From JAWKWH01 sp040830725 (GTDB taxonomy: Bacteria; Pseudomonadota; Alphaproteobacteria; Rhizobiales; Rhizobiaceae), in NCBI GenBank assembly GCA_040830725.1, contig JBFOMG010000044.1, positions 15,554 to 79,553 on the forward strand: DNA of 64,000 nt, written 5' to 3'. Shown here piece by piece: positions 25,050-35,048 of this stretch. The notes under the pieces are model-generated. The model saw nothing but the letters and a program-made list of their open reading frames with translations. It was not told the origin of the DNA and ran no database searches. The translations under genes and the position numbers were made by a program. The first letter of the stretch is position 1, and every line of letters begins with the position of its first letter.

Positions 25050-26033
25050 GTGCAGCGTAGCCTATCCGTCGCGATCGAACACTACCCCATTGCCGGGTCG
25101 TTTCGAATCTCACGTGGCGCAAAGACGGAAGCTGTCGTTGTCACTTGCTCCATTCGTGAAGCGGAGAAAACCGGGCATGGAGAATGCGTGCCTTACGCCC
25201 GTTATGATGAAACCGCGGAGGGTGTGCGTGATGCGATTGCGGTCATGGAAGCGCAAATCGCCCGCGGGATCGGTCGTCTGGAACTGCTTGACGCCATGCC
25301 TCCCGGTGCGGCTCGAAACGCGATCGACTGCGCCCTGTGGGACCTTGAAGCCAAAACTGCCGGCTGCCGTGTTTCCCGGTTCGTGTGCAGAAATGATCCG
25401 GAACCGCTTGAAACCGCCTACACCATATCGCTCAACGCGCCAGAAAAAATGGCAACCGACGCAAGAGCCGCAAAAGACAGGCCGGTGTTGAAAATCAAGC
25501 TTGGTGGCGAAGACGACATTTCGCGGATGCGGGCGGTAGCGGAAGCGGCACCCGACAGCCGGTTGATCGCTGACGCCAATGAAGGCTGGACCACGCAAAA
25601 CATTGGCCGAAACCTCACAGCCGCGAAGGAAAATGGCTTCGAACTGATTGAGCAACCGCTTTCGCGGAACGAAGACGAAGCGCTGCGGAATATTGATCGC
25701 CCGGTGAAAATTTGCGCCGACGAAAGCGCACATGTAGCGGCTGACCTTGACAGGCTGAGGGGTCTCTACGATGCGGTGAACATCAAGCTCGACAAGGCCG
25801 GCGGGCTGACTGCGGCAATCGCCAAACATGACAAGGCCAGATCGCTGGGGCTGAAGACGATGATCGGATGCATGGTAGGAACATCCCTGTCGATGGCGCC
25901 CGCGGTACTTCTTGCGCAGGCTGCGGATTATGTCGACCTGGACGGACCGCTTCTTCTGGCCGAAGATCGCGAAACCGGACTCCACTATGAAGGTTCGATG
26001 GTTTTTCCGCCGGAACCACATTTGTGGGGGTGA
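25050..26033 (+). CDS. L-Ala-D/L-Glu (dipeptide) epimerase
   Basis: This 327-residue enolase-superfamily enzyme epimerises L-Ala-D-Glu released from recycled peptidoglycan. Features are an N-terminal capping domain, catalytic Lys in LKIKLGG, metal ligands in DANEGW, EQPL and CADES, and the second lysine in NIKLDKAGGL. I choose GTG 25050 because the conserved fold begins a few residues later; the frame is open further upstream across the divergent mlaE promoter. Its function pairs with nagZ in muropeptide recycling. Confidence 0.85.
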   Translation: MQRSLSVAIEHYPIAGSFRISRGAKTEAVVVTCSIREAEKTGHGECVPYARYDETAEGVRDAIAVMEAQIARGIGRLELLDAMPPGAARNAIDCALWDLEAKTAGCRVSRFVCRNDPEPLETAYTISLNAPEKMATDARAAKDRPVLKIKLGGEDDISRMRAVAEAAPDSRLIADANEGWTTQNIGRNLTAAKENGFELIEQPLSRNEDEALRNIDRPVKICADESAHVAADLDRLRGLYDAVNIKLDKAGGLTAAIAKHDKARSLGLKTMIGCMVGTSLSMAPAVLLAQAADYVDLDGPLLLAEDRETGLHYEGSMVFPPEPHLWG

Positions 26034-26057
26034 TTTCTGCGCGCCAGATGGTGGCGT

Positions 26058-26753
26058 TCAATCCAGAAAAACTGCCCAGTCTTCCAGTGGTGCGCGTTCG
26101 GTGCGCAAATCGTTCTCCGGTTTCGAAGTGTCTTCGTAACCGATCGCCATGCCGCAGACGACCACCTCCTCTTCCGGGATACCCAACACCGGCCTGATTT
26201 GCCGGTGATAGGGTGCAAACGCCGCCTGTGGGCAAGTATGAAGCCCCCTGCCCCTGGCTGCGATCATGATGTTTTCGAGGAACATGCCGAAATCGAGCCA
26301 GGAGCCAACTTCGAGACGGCGATCAATGGTGAATATCATGCCCACCGGTGCGTCGAAGAAGATGAAATTGCGGTCATGCTGTGCCCGCATCCTGTCGGTG
26401 TCGCGCCTGCCGATCCCGAGCAGATTATAAAGACCGAAACCCACGGTGCGCCTGCGCGACAGATAAGGCTCGAAGAACTGGTCGGGATAATATTTGTATT
26501 CATCCCATTCCGCTTTCTCTGCCCGGATGCCGGAATTCAGAATAGCGTCTGAAACTTTCTTTTTGCTGTCACCGGTCAACACATAGGTTTTCCACGGTTG
26601 CATATTGGTGCCGGAAGGCGCTCGCGCCGATATTTTGAGGATTGTCTCAATCGTGTCCCGGTTGACCGGATCGGGCAGAAACGCGCGCACCGATCTGCGC
26701 GAGCCAATGGCATCGTCCACGGCTTTCTGCCGGATCAATTTCCCGTTTTCCAT
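26058..26753 (-). CDS. Nitroreductase-family flavoprotein
   Basis: This 231-residue FMN-dependent oxidoreductase has the family start DDAIGSRRSVRAFLPDPV, the FMN-binding SARAPSGTNMQPW motif, GLHTCPQAAF and the terminal VVCGMAIGYED. The substrate is unknown. ATG 26751-26753 gives the family-typical N-terminus. It is divergent from the XRE-cupin regulator gene and convergent with the epimerase gene. Confidence 0.88.
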   Translation of the reverse strand: MENGKLIRQKAVDDAIGSRRSVRAFLPDPVNRDTIETILKISARAPSGTNMQPWKTYVLTGDSKKKVSDAILNSGIRAEKAEWDEYKYYPDQFFEPYLSRRRTVGFGLYNLLGIGRRDTDRMRAQHDRNFIFFDAPVGMIFTIDRRLEVGSWLDFGMFLENIMIAARGRGLHTCPQAAFAPYHRQIRPVLGIPEEEVVVCGMAIGYEDTSKPENDLRTERAPLEDWAVFLD

Positions 26754-26895
26754 AGGCTTGCACCGCGCCGGAATGGTAAGCGTTTTCGAACGTTCGCTGG
26801 AGCAATAAGTTTGGGAGGAACCAGCGGAGCGTGCTGCTTTGCACCACTGCGCGCAAATTGCAAGTCCGGTCGCAAATCCCGTGAAATTTTCCTTG

Positions 26896-26947
26896 ATTTT
26901 TTCATGGAAACCGGATTTCGTGAAAATCAGGAGAATTTTTTCATGGA
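26896..26947. promoter_or_regulatory. 13-bp direct repeats at the XRE gene start
   Basis: ATTTTTTCATGGA occurs at 26896-26908 and again at 26935-26947, where it contains the start codon of the XRE-cupin gene. Between them is AGGAG (26929-26933), the likely ribosome site. The repeats lie in the divergent promoter region and could be an autoregulatory operator; this is inference. Confidence 0.4.
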
Positions 26948-27554
26948 TGTTGCGGTGGAAACGCTGTCCCCAGAACCCACCGGCGATGACCGGCCAAAAT
27001 CTGGTGCTGAATTGCTGGCCCACGACATTCGTGCGCTTCGCCGTTCACGCGGATTGACGCTGACTGAACTGGCCGATCAGCTCGGACGTTCGGTGGGTTG
27101 GCTGAGCCAGGTCGAGCGGGGTATTTCGACCCCAACCATCAATGACCTGCGCGCGATTTGCGCTGCGGTTGATGTCCCGATCAGTCTGCTGTTTGCCCAT
27201 GAGGTGGCAGACGAAGCCGAACGCGGCTCGATTGTCAGAGCCGGGAAGCGCAGGCAGTTGGGCTCCAGCGAGGGCCGGCTGGTTGAAGAATTGCTGTCCC
27301 CTGACCTTGGCGGTGAGTTTGAGATGGTCCGGTCTGTTTTTGCCCCGGGTGCATTTCTTGAAAAGCCCCAGCTGCGCGACACCGAAGAAGCGGCATATGT
27401 GGTTTCCGGCCGGTTCGATATCGAGATCGACGGGCAGTGGCATCACCTTGGCCCCGGCGACAGCTTTCGCTTCAACCGCAAACCGCATCGCTGGAAAAAC
27501 CCCTGCGATGAAGATGCAATCCTGATTTGGGTGATCGCCCCACCCGTCTATTGA
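26943..27554 (+). CDS. XRE-family regulator with cupin domain
   Basis: This 203-residue transcription factor has an HTH at about 25-80 (LRRSRGLTLTELADQLGRSVGWLSQVERGISTPTI is characteristic) and a C-terminal cupin sensor (about 120-200, with VVSGRFDIEIDGQWHHLGPGD). Family members such as PuuR-type regulators control amine and amino-acid catabolism. It is the first gene of the demethylation operon, 21 bp before the first dehydrogenase gene. ATG 26943 follows AGGAG; an in-frame ATG 39 nt upstream lacks one. Confidence 0.9.
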   Translation: MDVAVETLSPEPTGDDRPKSGAELLAHDIRALRRSRGLTLTELADQLGRSVGWLSQVERGISTPTINDLRAICAAVDVPISLLFAHEVADEAERGSIVRAGKRRQLGSSEGRLVEELLSPDLGGEFEMVRSVFAPGAFLEKPQLRDTEEAAYVVSGRFDIEIDGQWHHLGPGDSFRFNRKPHRWKNPCDEDAILIWVIAPPVY

Positions 27555-27575
27555 CCTATTCCGGAGTACACTGAA

Positions 27576-30023
27576 ATGGCAGACCTTCCTTCTACAGCAC
27601 GTGTCGTCATCATCGGCGGCGGCGTTGTCGGAGTTTCCTCACTCTATCACCTGGCGAAGGCGGGCTGGACCGACTGCGTTCTGCTGGAAAAAAACGAGCT
27701 GACCTCCGGTTCGACCTGGCATGCGGCCGGCAATGTTCCGACATTTTCAACGTCCTGGTCGATCATGAACATGCAGCGCTATTCGACCGAGCTTTACCGG
27801 GGATTGGCCGACGAGGTCGATTATCCGATGAACTATCACGTTACCGGTTCGGTGCGGCTGGCTCATTCGAAGGAACGTATGCAGGAATTTCAGCGCGCCA
27901 GGGGGATGGGACGCTATCAGGGCATCGATATCGAGGTGTGCACTCCTGATGAACTGAAAGCGCATTATCCGTTCCTGGAACTGCATGACCTGAAGGGCGG
28001 TCTTTACGATCCCTGCGACGGTGATATCGACCCGGCGCAACTGACCCAGGCGCTCGCCAAGGGCGCGCGCGACATGGGCCAGAAAATCATCCGCTTCTGC
28101 CCGGTAAACAATGTAAGGCGGGAAAACGGGGAGTGGGTGGTCGAAACCGCGCAAGGCGAGATCCGCTGCGAATATGTGGTCAATGCCGCAGGCTACAGGG
28201 CCCAGGAAGTTGCCGCCATGTTCGGGCGCTCCATCCCAATGGTATCGATGTCTCACCAGTACATTCTGTTCGAGGAAGTTCCGGAACTGAAAGCCCGCTC
28301 CGAGGAGACCGGCAAGAAACTGCCGCTGCTTCGCGATGTCGACACCAGCTACTATCTGCGCCAGGAGAAAAACGGCTTCAATCTCGGTCCCTACGAGCGC
28401 AACTGCCGCGCCCACTGGGTGACCGCCGACGATCCGATGCCGGACGACTTTTCCTTCCAGCTTTACCCGGACGACCTGGAACGTCTGGAGTGGTATCTGG
28501 AAGACGCGATCGCACGCGTGCCGTTGCTCGGTACGGCCGGATTGAGCCGGGTCATCAACGGGCCGATCCCCTACATGCCTGACGGCAATCCCAATATTGG
28601 GCCGATGCCGGGCATTCCCAATGCGTTTGAGGCCTGCGTTTTTACATTCGGCATCGCGCAAGGCGGTGGCGCCGGCAAGGTACTGGCCGAATGGATCACC
28701 GAAGGCGGCACCGAGTGGGACATGTGGTCATGCGATCCGCGCCGTTTCGGCGATTGGTGCGACCAGGATTATGCAACCGCCAAAGGCATGGAAGTCTACG
28801 GCCATGAATATGCCATGCACTTCCCGCGCCACGCCTGGCCGGCTGGCCGCGACAAGCGGCATTCGGCCGTTCACGACCGTATCGCGGCTCTGGGTGCGCA
28901 GTTCGGAGCTTACAATGGCTGGGAACGGGCCAATTGGTATGCGAAGGACGGCGACGACACGTCCGAGGAAGCCACGCAGACCTGGAACCGCGAAGGCCCG
29001 TGGTTTGAGCGCATTCGCGAAGAATGCCACGCGGTCCGTGACGCCGCGGGCATTCTCGATTTGCCAGGTTTCTCGCGTTTCATGGTGAAGGGCGATGGCG
29101 TGGCCGATTGGGTCTCCGGCCTGATTACCGGTGTCGTGCCGCGGGTGGGACGCATCGGCCTAGGTTATTTTGCCGATGAGAAGGGCCGCATTGTCACCGA
29201 AATGTCGCTGATGCGGATTGCCGAAGACCAGCTGATGCTGATCACGGCGGCAACCGCCCAGCTTCACGATCTGGATTGGCTCAACCGGCACCTGCCGGCC
29301 GGTTCCGGTATTTCGATAACTGACGTCACTGACGAATTCTCCTGTCAGATCCTCACCGGGCCGAATTCACGCAATATTCTTGCCGATATCTGCGAGGCCG
29401 ATCTGAGCCTGCCGTGGCTGACGCATCAATCAGTGCAGATCGGCGACGCCTGGGTTCAGCTGGTGCGTGTCTCCTTTGCCGGTGAACTTGGCTGGGAAAT
29501 CCACTCCAAGGTCGCGGACACCCCGGCCATTTGGGACACGGTAATGGATGCCGGCAAATCGCACGGGCTGAAACCGTTCGGTATGTTTGCACTCGACAGC
29601 CTGAGACTGGAAAAAAGTTACCGGGCCTGGAAAGGCGACCTGTCGACCGACTACACGATATTGCAGGGCGGCCTCGACCGGTTCGTCAAATGGGACAAGG
29701 CTGAATTCAACGGCAAATCCGCACTCGAGAACGAACGCCAGCAGGGTGTCGCAAAGCGCTTCGTCACGCTAACGGTCGAAGCCGGAGAATGCGATGCACC
29801 CTACATGTCGACGCTTTGGCACGGTGACGAAGTCGTTGGTGAGACGACGTCCGGTGGCTGGGGTCATCGCGTCGACAAGTCGATCGCACTCGGCATGTTG
29901 CGCGCCGACCTGACCGAACCCGGCACTGAAATCGAGGTCGAGATCTACGGCGAACGGTGCAATGCTACGGTCCAGCCGGACGGCGGGCTCTGGGACCCGA
30001 AGAACGAAAGACTGAGAGCATGA
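27576..30023 (+). CDS. FAD/GcvT-fused demethylating dehydrogenase, copy 1
   Basis: This 815-residue enzyme resembles dimethylglycine/sarcosine dehydrogenases. The N-terminal FAD domain carries VVIIGGGVVGVSSLYHLAK and the STWHAAGN segment, whose His aligns with the covalent-flavin site in this family. A FAO_M linker (about 375-430) precedes the GcvT folate-binding half (about 430-815, with FAGELGWEIHS and DSLRLEKSYRAW). It would oxidise an N-methyl group and pass the one-carbon unit to tetrahydrofolate. It shares its architecture with the gene at 32574. GGAG lies upstream of ATG. Confidence 0.88.
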   Translation: MADLPSTARVVIIGGGVVGVSSLYHLAKAGWTDCVLLEKNELTSGSTWHAAGNVPTFSTSWSIMNMQRYSTELYRGLADEVDYPMNYHVTGSVRLAHSKERMQEFQRARGMGRYQGIDIEVCTPDELKAHYPFLELHDLKGGLYDPCDGDIDPAQLTQALAKGARDMGQKIIRFCPVNNVRRENGEWVVETAQGEIRCEYVVNAAGYRAQEVAAMFGRSIPMVSMSHQYILFEEVPELKARSEETGKKLPLLRDVDTSYYLRQEKNGFNLGPYERNCRAHWVTADDPMPDDFSFQLYPDDLERLEWYLEDAIARVPLLGTAGLSRVINGPIPYMPDGNPNIGPMPGIPNAFEACVFTFGIAQGGGAGKVLAEWITEGGTEWDMWSCDPRRFGDWCDQDYATAKGMEVYGHEYAMHFPRHAWPAGRDKRHSAVHDRIAALGAQFGAYNGWERANWYAKDGDDTSEEATQTWNREGPWFERIREECHAVRDAAGILDLPGFSRFMVKGDGVADWVSGLITGVVPRVGRIGLGYFADEKGRIVTEMSLMRIAEDQLMLITAATAQLHDLDWLNRHLPAGSGISITDVTDEFSCQILTGPNSRNILADICEADLSLPWLTHQSVQIGDAWVQLVRVSFAGELGWEIHSKVADTPAIWDTVMDAGKSHGLKPFGMFALDSLRLEKSYRAWKGDLSTDYTILQGGLDRFVKWDKAEFNGKSALENERQQGVAKRFVTLTVEAGECDAPYMSTLWHGDEVVGETTSGGWGHRVDKSIALGMLRADLTEPGTEIEVEIYGERCNATVQPDGGLWDPKNERLRA

Positions 30024-30478
30024 AGCTCAACGCCTTTGCCATTGATTTGATTGCCAAATTCCCGCTTGGCTTCGTTGCCACAGTAAACAGGGCGGGCAAG
30101 CCGCGTGCCTCGCCGAAAGGGACATTTTTGGTGCTTGACGAAGAGACCGTTGCATTTGGCGAAATCCGCTCTCCCGGCACAATGGCTAACCTTGCTCTTG
30201 AGCCGGAACTGGAAGTCAATTTTATCGATCAATGGAAGCGCAAGGGCGTTCGGATCAGGGGAACTGCCGAAGTATTTTCGCGTGGGGAGAGTGAATTTGG
30301 TGCCCTCATACCCAAATGGCACGAGATTTGGGGCGATCTGGCAAACCGCATCAACCACATCGTCCGCATCCCGGTGGCTGAGGTGAAGTCGATGACCACG
30401 CCACCCTACGACGACGGTGCGACGGAAGAGGAGATGATCGCGCTCTACAAGCAGAAGTTCGCGGAGATTTACCCTTGA
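30020..30478 (+). CDS. Pyridoxamine 5'-phosphate oxidase-like protein
   Basis: This is a 152-residue split-barrel flavin-binding-type protein with the opening FPLGFVATVNRAGKPRASPKG and FGEIRSPGTMANL. Such small proteins bind FMN, F420 or heme, and their activity cannot be read from sequence. The ATG overlaps the preceding TGA (ATGA) and its own stop overlaps the next gene, so it is translationally coupled on both sides. Confidence 0.82.
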   Translation: MKLNAFAIDLIAKFPLGFVATVNRAGKPRASPKGTFLVLDEETVAFGEIRSPGTMANLALEPELEVNFIDQWKRKGVRIRGTAEVFSRGESEFGALIPKWHEIWGDLANRINHIVRIPVAEVKSMTTPPYDDGATEEEMIALYKQKFAEIYP

Positions 30479-31386
30479 AAAGCGTGGTTCTCCTCGATGG
30501 CGGCATGGGACAGGAACTGATTGCACGTTCCGTCAACCCTGCGCATCCGTTGTGGTCGGCAAAGGTCATGATGGACGAACCGGAAATCGTTTGTGAAATT
30601 CACCAAGATTATCTGCGTGCAGGTGCGACGGTTCTGACGCTGAACACCTATTCAGCAACGCCGGAACGGCTCGCACGCGATGGATTTGCCGATTCGTTCA
30701 AAACGTTGCAGAAACGCGCAATCGAACTGGCGAAGCAGGCGATAGAGCAAACCCGCGCTGATGCGGCGATCGCCGGCTGTCTGTCACCGCTGTTTGCCAG
30801 TTACCGTCCCGATGTCGCCCCGCCCTACCCGGAAATGCTTGACCTTTACAGGCAAATTGTTGCCGAGCAGGCCGAAAGTGTTGATCTGTTTTTGTGCGAA
30901 ACGCTGGCTTCGGTTGCCGAAATTCGTGCCGCGACGACAGCCGCAGTGGAATCGGGCAAATCCGTCTGGGTGGCGATGACGTTGAACGATGGTACCGCAG
31001 CACCCGAGTTGCGTTCAGGTGAGCCATTCGCCGATGGGATCAGCGCGGCGGTCGAAAACGGTGCGGCTGCAGTGCTGGGCAATTGCTCCTGGCCAGAGAG
31101 CATTTCGGCCGGGTTTGATGATCTTTCCGCCTCACAAATTTTCTGGGGCGCCTATGCCAACGGATTTACCAGTATCAATCCGATGCAGCCCGGCGGAACC
31201 GTGGATGAACTGGCGGCGCGTGACGACCTCAATCCCGAAAGCTATTGCGATTGGGCGATGACCGCAATAGAGCATGGCGCTTCGATCATTGGCGGCTGTT
31301 GCGAGGTTGGACCGGCGCATATTGCGGCAATTGCCTCCCGGTTTCAGGCCAATGGATACCAAGTCACGAAAGATCTCCATGCCTGA
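30475..31386 (+). CDS. Homocysteine S-methyltransferase family protein
   Basis: This 303-residue zinc-dependent methyltransferase barrel begins VVLLDGGMGQEL. Zinc ligands are Cys204 (LGNCSW) and Cys275-Cys276 (GGCCEVGP). It would move a methyl group from a betaine, sulfonium compound or S-methylmethionine to homocysteine. The start is TTG 30475, overlapping the preceding TGA. With the two FAD/GcvT enzymes this suggests stepwise demethylation of a methylated amine. The donor is inferred, not shown. Confidence 0.87.
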   Translation: MKSVVLLDGGMGQELIARSVNPAHPLWSAKVMMDEPEIVCEIHQDYLRAGATVLTLNTYSATPERLARDGFADSFKTLQKRAIELAKQAIEQTRADAAIAGCLSPLFASYRPDVAPPYPEMLDLYRQIVAEQAESVDLFLCETLASVAEIRAATTAAVESGKSVWVAMTLNDGTAAPELRSGEPFADGISAAVENGAAAVLGNCSWPESISAGFDDLSASQIFWGAYANGFTSINPMQPGGTVDELAARDDLNPESYCDWAMTAIEHGASIIGGCCEVGPAHIAAIASRFQANGYQVTKDLHA

Positions 31387-32563
31387 TATTTCAAAACGAT
31401 TGCTTGGCATTGTGCCGGAAGGCGAGAATGATGGCTGGGAAGTACACTTTGCCGCATTTGAACGCAAAATGGCCGGTGAAGACATTCTCATGCTGTCGAT
31501 TGGCGACCATGAGTTTGATACGCCCGAGGCCACCGTGGAAGCCTGTGTCCGTGCGGTTCGCGGCGGACATCATCACTATTCGGAGATCGCCGGCATGCCG
31601 GCACTTCGCGCTGCCATTGCCAAAATGACCGAAGAATCGACCGGAGTCGAAACCTCTCCGGCGCAAGTATTGGCGACGATCGGCGGCCAGGCGGCGCTCA
31701 ACAGCGCTCTGCTCGGCACGCTCGATCATGGTGATCATGGCATCATGATCAGCCCCTACTATGTCACCTATCCCGGCGGGTTCAACTTTACCGGCGCTTC
31801 TCACACAGTCGTTGATGCAAGTGCCGAAAACGGTTTCCAGCCCGACCCGGAGGATATACGCGCCGCTGTCCGGTCCAACACGAAATCGTTGCTGATCAAT
31901 TCGCCGAACAATCCGACAGGCGCGGTCTATTCGCGCGAAACGCTGGAGGAGATTGCCGATATCTGCCGTGAGCATGATTTGTGGCTCATTTCCGACGAGG
32001 TCTATTCTACCCATACTGGTCCGGAGCATCCGCACATCAGCCCACGTGCACTGGAAGGCATGAAGCAGCGAACACTGGTCATCAACTCGCTCTCCAAGAG
32101 CCACGGCATGACCGGCTGGCGCGTGGGATGGCTGATTGCGCCGGAACGGTTTGTGCAGTCGGGCAGAAATCTCAATCTGATTTCCACCTATGGCTTGAAC
32201 GACTTTGTCAGCCGGGCCGCCACGGAAGCGATTGAAAATGCCTATGGTGTTGACGAAATCACTCACATCTATGCCAAACGCCAGGCCAAGTTTGTCGAGC
32301 TGATGCGCGGTATCAATTCGGTTACCGTTCGCGGTTCGGAAGGTGGTATGTACGTGATGCTGGACATTCGCGGCGTTGCGGCAACGGGCCAGGAATTTGC
32401 CTGGGCGTTGCTGAACGCAGAGAAAGTAGCGGTGCTGCCCGGCGAAAGTTTCGGCTCGGCCGCTACCGGACATGTTCGCATTTCCATGTGCCAGACCGAC
32501 GAGCTGCTCGAAGAGGCAGCTTACCGTCTGAAACGCTTTGTCACTTCCCAAAACTCGAACTGA
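31379..32563 (+). CDS. Class I/II PLP-dependent aminotransferase
   Basis: This 394-residue fold-type I aminotransferase has INSPNNPTGAVYSRETLEEI, the DEVYS turn, the PLP lysine in NSLSKSHGMTGWRVGW and the C-terminal arginine in HVRISMCQTDELLEEA. ATG 31379 overlaps the end of the methyltransferase gene by 8 nt; an ATG at 31352 is the alternative. It may process the amino acid released by demethylation. The substrate is unknown. Confidence 0.9.
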   Translation: MPDISKRLLGIVPEGENDGWEVHFAAFERKMAGEDILMLSIGDHEFDTPEATVEACVRAVRGGHHHYSEIAGMPALRAAIAKMTEESTGVETSPAQVLATIGGQAALNSALLGTLDHGDHGIMISPYYVTYPGGFNFTGASHTVVDASAENGFQPDPEDIRAAVRSNTKSLLINSPNNPTGAVYSRETLEEIADICREHDLWLISDEVYSTHTGPEHPHISPRALEGMKQRTLVINSLSKSHGMTGWRVGWLIAPERFVQSGRNLNLISTYGLNDFVSRAATEAIENAYGVDEITHIYAKRQAKFVELMRGINSVTVRGSEGGMYVMLDIRGVAATGQEFAWALLNAEKVAVLPGESFGSAATGHVRISMCQTDELLEEAAYRLKRFVTSQNSN

Positions 32564-32573
32564 GGGTCAGCCC

Positions 32574-35024
32574 ATGAAGCCGGTTCCATCCAATGCTCGT
32601 GCCGTTGTTATTGGCGGGGGTGTGGCAGGTTGCTCGGTCGCTTATCACCTTGCCAAACAGGGATGGAGCGATGTCGTGCTTCTGGAACGCAAACAGCTAA
32701 CGTGTGGAACGACGTGGCACGCGGCCGGTTTGATCGGCCAGTTGCGGGCTACCGCCAACATGACGCGACTGGCCCACTACTCCAAGGATCTCTATCTCAA
32801 GCTCGAAGAGGAGACGGGCGTTGCGACGGGCCTGCGCCAATGCGGTTCGATCACTGCCGCACTAACGGAAGAGCGCAAGGAAGAAATCTACCGGCAGGCT
32901 TCCATGGCGCGCGCCTTTGGTGTCGCGGTGGAAGAGATTTCGCCCAATGAAGCCAAGGAGCGCTATCCGCATCTGAATATTGAGGACGTCGTCGGCGCCG
33001 TGTGGTTGCCCGAAGACGGTCAGGGCGACCCGGCCAACATCGCGCTGGCGCTGGCAAAGGGTGCCCGCCAGATGGGGGCAAAAACCATCGAGGGTGTGAA
33101 AGTTACCGCCATCCATACCAAGGATGGACGTGTGACTGGCGTTTCCTGGCAGCGCGACGGCGCCGGCGAACAGGGCGAAATCGAAGCCGAATTCGTCGTC
33201 AACTGCGCCGGCATGTGGGGCCATGACGTCGGCCGCATGGCCGGCGTCGCCGTGCCGCTTCACGCCTGCGAACATTTTTACATCGTCACCGAACCGATGG
33301 CCGGGCTGGGGCGGCTGCCTGTGCTGCGGGTTCCGGACGAATGCGCCTACTACAAGGAAGATGCCGGCAAGATGCTGTTGGGCGCGTTCGAGCCCAACGC
33401 CAAACCCTGGGGCATGGATGGCATTCCCGAGACTTTCTGCTTTGACCAGTTGCAGGAGGATTTCGACCATTTCGAACCGATCCTGGAGCGGGCGGTCAAT
33501 CGCTTCCCTGCCCTGGCAGAGGCAGGCATTCATACCTTCTTCAACGGCCCCGAAAGTTTCACGCCGGATGACGCCTACCACCTCGGCGAAGCGCCAAACC
33601 TCAAGAACTACTTCGTTTGCGCCGGTTTCAATTCAATCGGAATTCAGTCTTCCGGTGGTGCCGGAATGGCACTGGCCTACTGGATGGAGAACGGTCATCC
33701 ACCGTTTGACCTTTCCGACGTGGACATAAGGCGCATGCAGCCGTTCCAGGCTAACAAGACCTATCTGTTCGAGCGTTCCAAGGAAACGCTCGGCCTGCTC
33801 TATGCCGACCACTATCCCTATCGCCAGATGGCAACGGCACGCGGTGTGCGCCGCACACCGTTTCATGAGCATCTCAAGGCGCAAGGTGCAGTATTCGGCG
33901 AAATTGCCGGCTGGGAACGGGCCAACTGGTTCGCCAATGAGGGCCAGGCGCGCGAGTACCAATATTCGTGGAAGCGGCAGAACTGGTTCGACAATGCAGC
34001 AGCCGAGCACATGGCAGTTCGCACCAATGTCGGCATGTATGACATGTCGTCTTTCGGCAAGGTCCGGGTCGAGGGACCGGATGCGGAAGCCTTCCTCAAT
34101 TATGTCTGCGGCAATGAGATGTCGGTGCCGGATGGCAAGATCGTCTACACCCAGTTCCTCAATGATCGCGGCGGTATCGAGGCTGATGTGACGGTGACCC
34201 GGTTGTCGGAGACCGCCTATATCGTCGTCACGCCGGCGGCAACCTTGCAGCGGGAACTGTCATGGATGCGCCGGCATCTCGGCGAACACCGCGCGGTAAT
34301 CACCGACGTCACTGCAGCCGAGGGCGTGCTCGCTGTCATGGGCCCGAATGCACGCGAACTGCTGCAGAAAGTCTCGCCACATGACTGGTCGAACGACAAC
34401 CATCCGTTTGGTTCCGCCCATGACATTGAACTGGGCATGGGATTGGCACGTGCGCACCGGGTCTCCTATGTCGGCGAACTCGGCTGGGAACTCTACATTT
34501 CGTCAGACATGGCAGCGCATGCGTTTGAGACGCTTTGGGAAGCTGGACAGGATCTCGATTTGAAGCTCTGCGGCATGCACATGATGGATTCCTGCCGCAT
34601 CGAAAAGGCTTTCCGCCACTTTGGTCACGACATCACCGACGAAGACCATGTGCTGGAGGCAGGACTTGGCTTTGCGGTGAAGTCCAACAAACCCGACTTC
34701 GTTGGCCGCGAGGCGGTGTTGCGCAAGCGCGAAGACGGCTTGGCAAACCGCATGGTTCAATTCAGGCTGACCGACCCTGAGCCGCTGCTTTATCACCACG
34801 AACCGGTGGTGCGCGACGGCGAAATCGTCGGCTATTTGTCATCGGGCAATTACGGGCACCATCTCGGAGGCGCCATTGGCATGGGCTATGTGCCTTGCAA
34901 GAGCGAGAGCGTGGAGCAGGTGCTGGCTTCGTCCTACGAAATCGAAGTGGCGGGAACGCGGGTAAGAGCCGAAGCTTCACTGAAACCCATGTATGATCCG
35001 AAGAGCGAGCGTGTGAAGGTGTAG
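32574..35024 (+). CDS. FAD/GcvT-fused demethylating dehydrogenase, copy 2
   Basis: This 816-residue paralogue has the same architecture as the protein at 27576. It has a FAD domain (AVVIGGGVAGCSVAYHLAK, then GTTWHAAGLIGQLRA), a FAO_M linker, and GcvT domains with SYVGELGWELYISSD and DSCRIEKAFRHFGHDI. Differences around the WHAAG segment and the active-site lid suggest another N-methyl substrate, for example sarcosine versus dimethylglycine. ATG 32574 follows GAGGG. It is adjacent to the aminotransferase gene in one operon. Confidence 0.88.
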   Translation: MKPVPSNARAVVIGGGVAGCSVAYHLAKQGWSDVVLLERKQLTCGTTWHAAGLIGQLRATANMTRLAHYSKDLYLKLEEETGVATGLRQCGSITAALTEERKEEIYRQASMARAFGVAVEEISPNEAKERYPHLNIEDVVGAVWLPEDGQGDPANIALALAKGARQMGAKTIEGVKVTAIHTKDGRVTGVSWQRDGAGEQGEIEAEFVVNCAGMWGHDVGRMAGVAVPLHACEHFYIVTEPMAGLGRLPVLRVPDECAYYKEDAGKMLLGAFEPNAKPWGMDGIPETFCFDQLQEDFDHFEPILERAVNRFPALAEAGIHTFFNGPESFTPDDAYHLGEAPNLKNYFVCAGFNSIGIQSSGGAGMALAYWMENGHPPFDLSDVDIRRMQPFQANKTYLFERSKETLGLLYADHYPYRQMATARGVRRTPFHEHLKAQGAVFGEIAGWERANWFANEGQAREYQYSWKRQNWFDNAAAEHMAVRTNVGMYDMSSFGKVRVEGPDAEAFLNYVCGNEMSVPDGKIVYTQFLNDRGGIEADVTVTRLSETAYIVVTPAATLQRELSWMRRHLGEHRAVITDVTAAEGVLAVMGPNARELLQKVSPHDWSNDNHPFGSAHDIELGMGLARAHRVSYVGELGWELYISSDMAAHAFETLWEAGQDLDLKLCGMHMMDSCRIEKAFRHFGHDITDEDHVLEAGLGFAVKSNKPDFVGREAVLRKREDGLANRMVQFRLTDPEPLLYHHEPVVRDGEIVGYLSSGNYGHHLGGAIGMGYVPCKSESVEQVLASSYEIEVAGTRVRAEASLKPMYDPKSERVKV

Positions 35025-35048
35025 GGAAAAGCCCAAACGGAGAACCAA

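Noticed and set aside
27747..28661. A 304-codon antisense frame opposite the first FAD/GcvT dehydrogenase.
   Set aside because: The sense strand encodes a clear multi-domain enzyme; the antisense product has no domain pattern.
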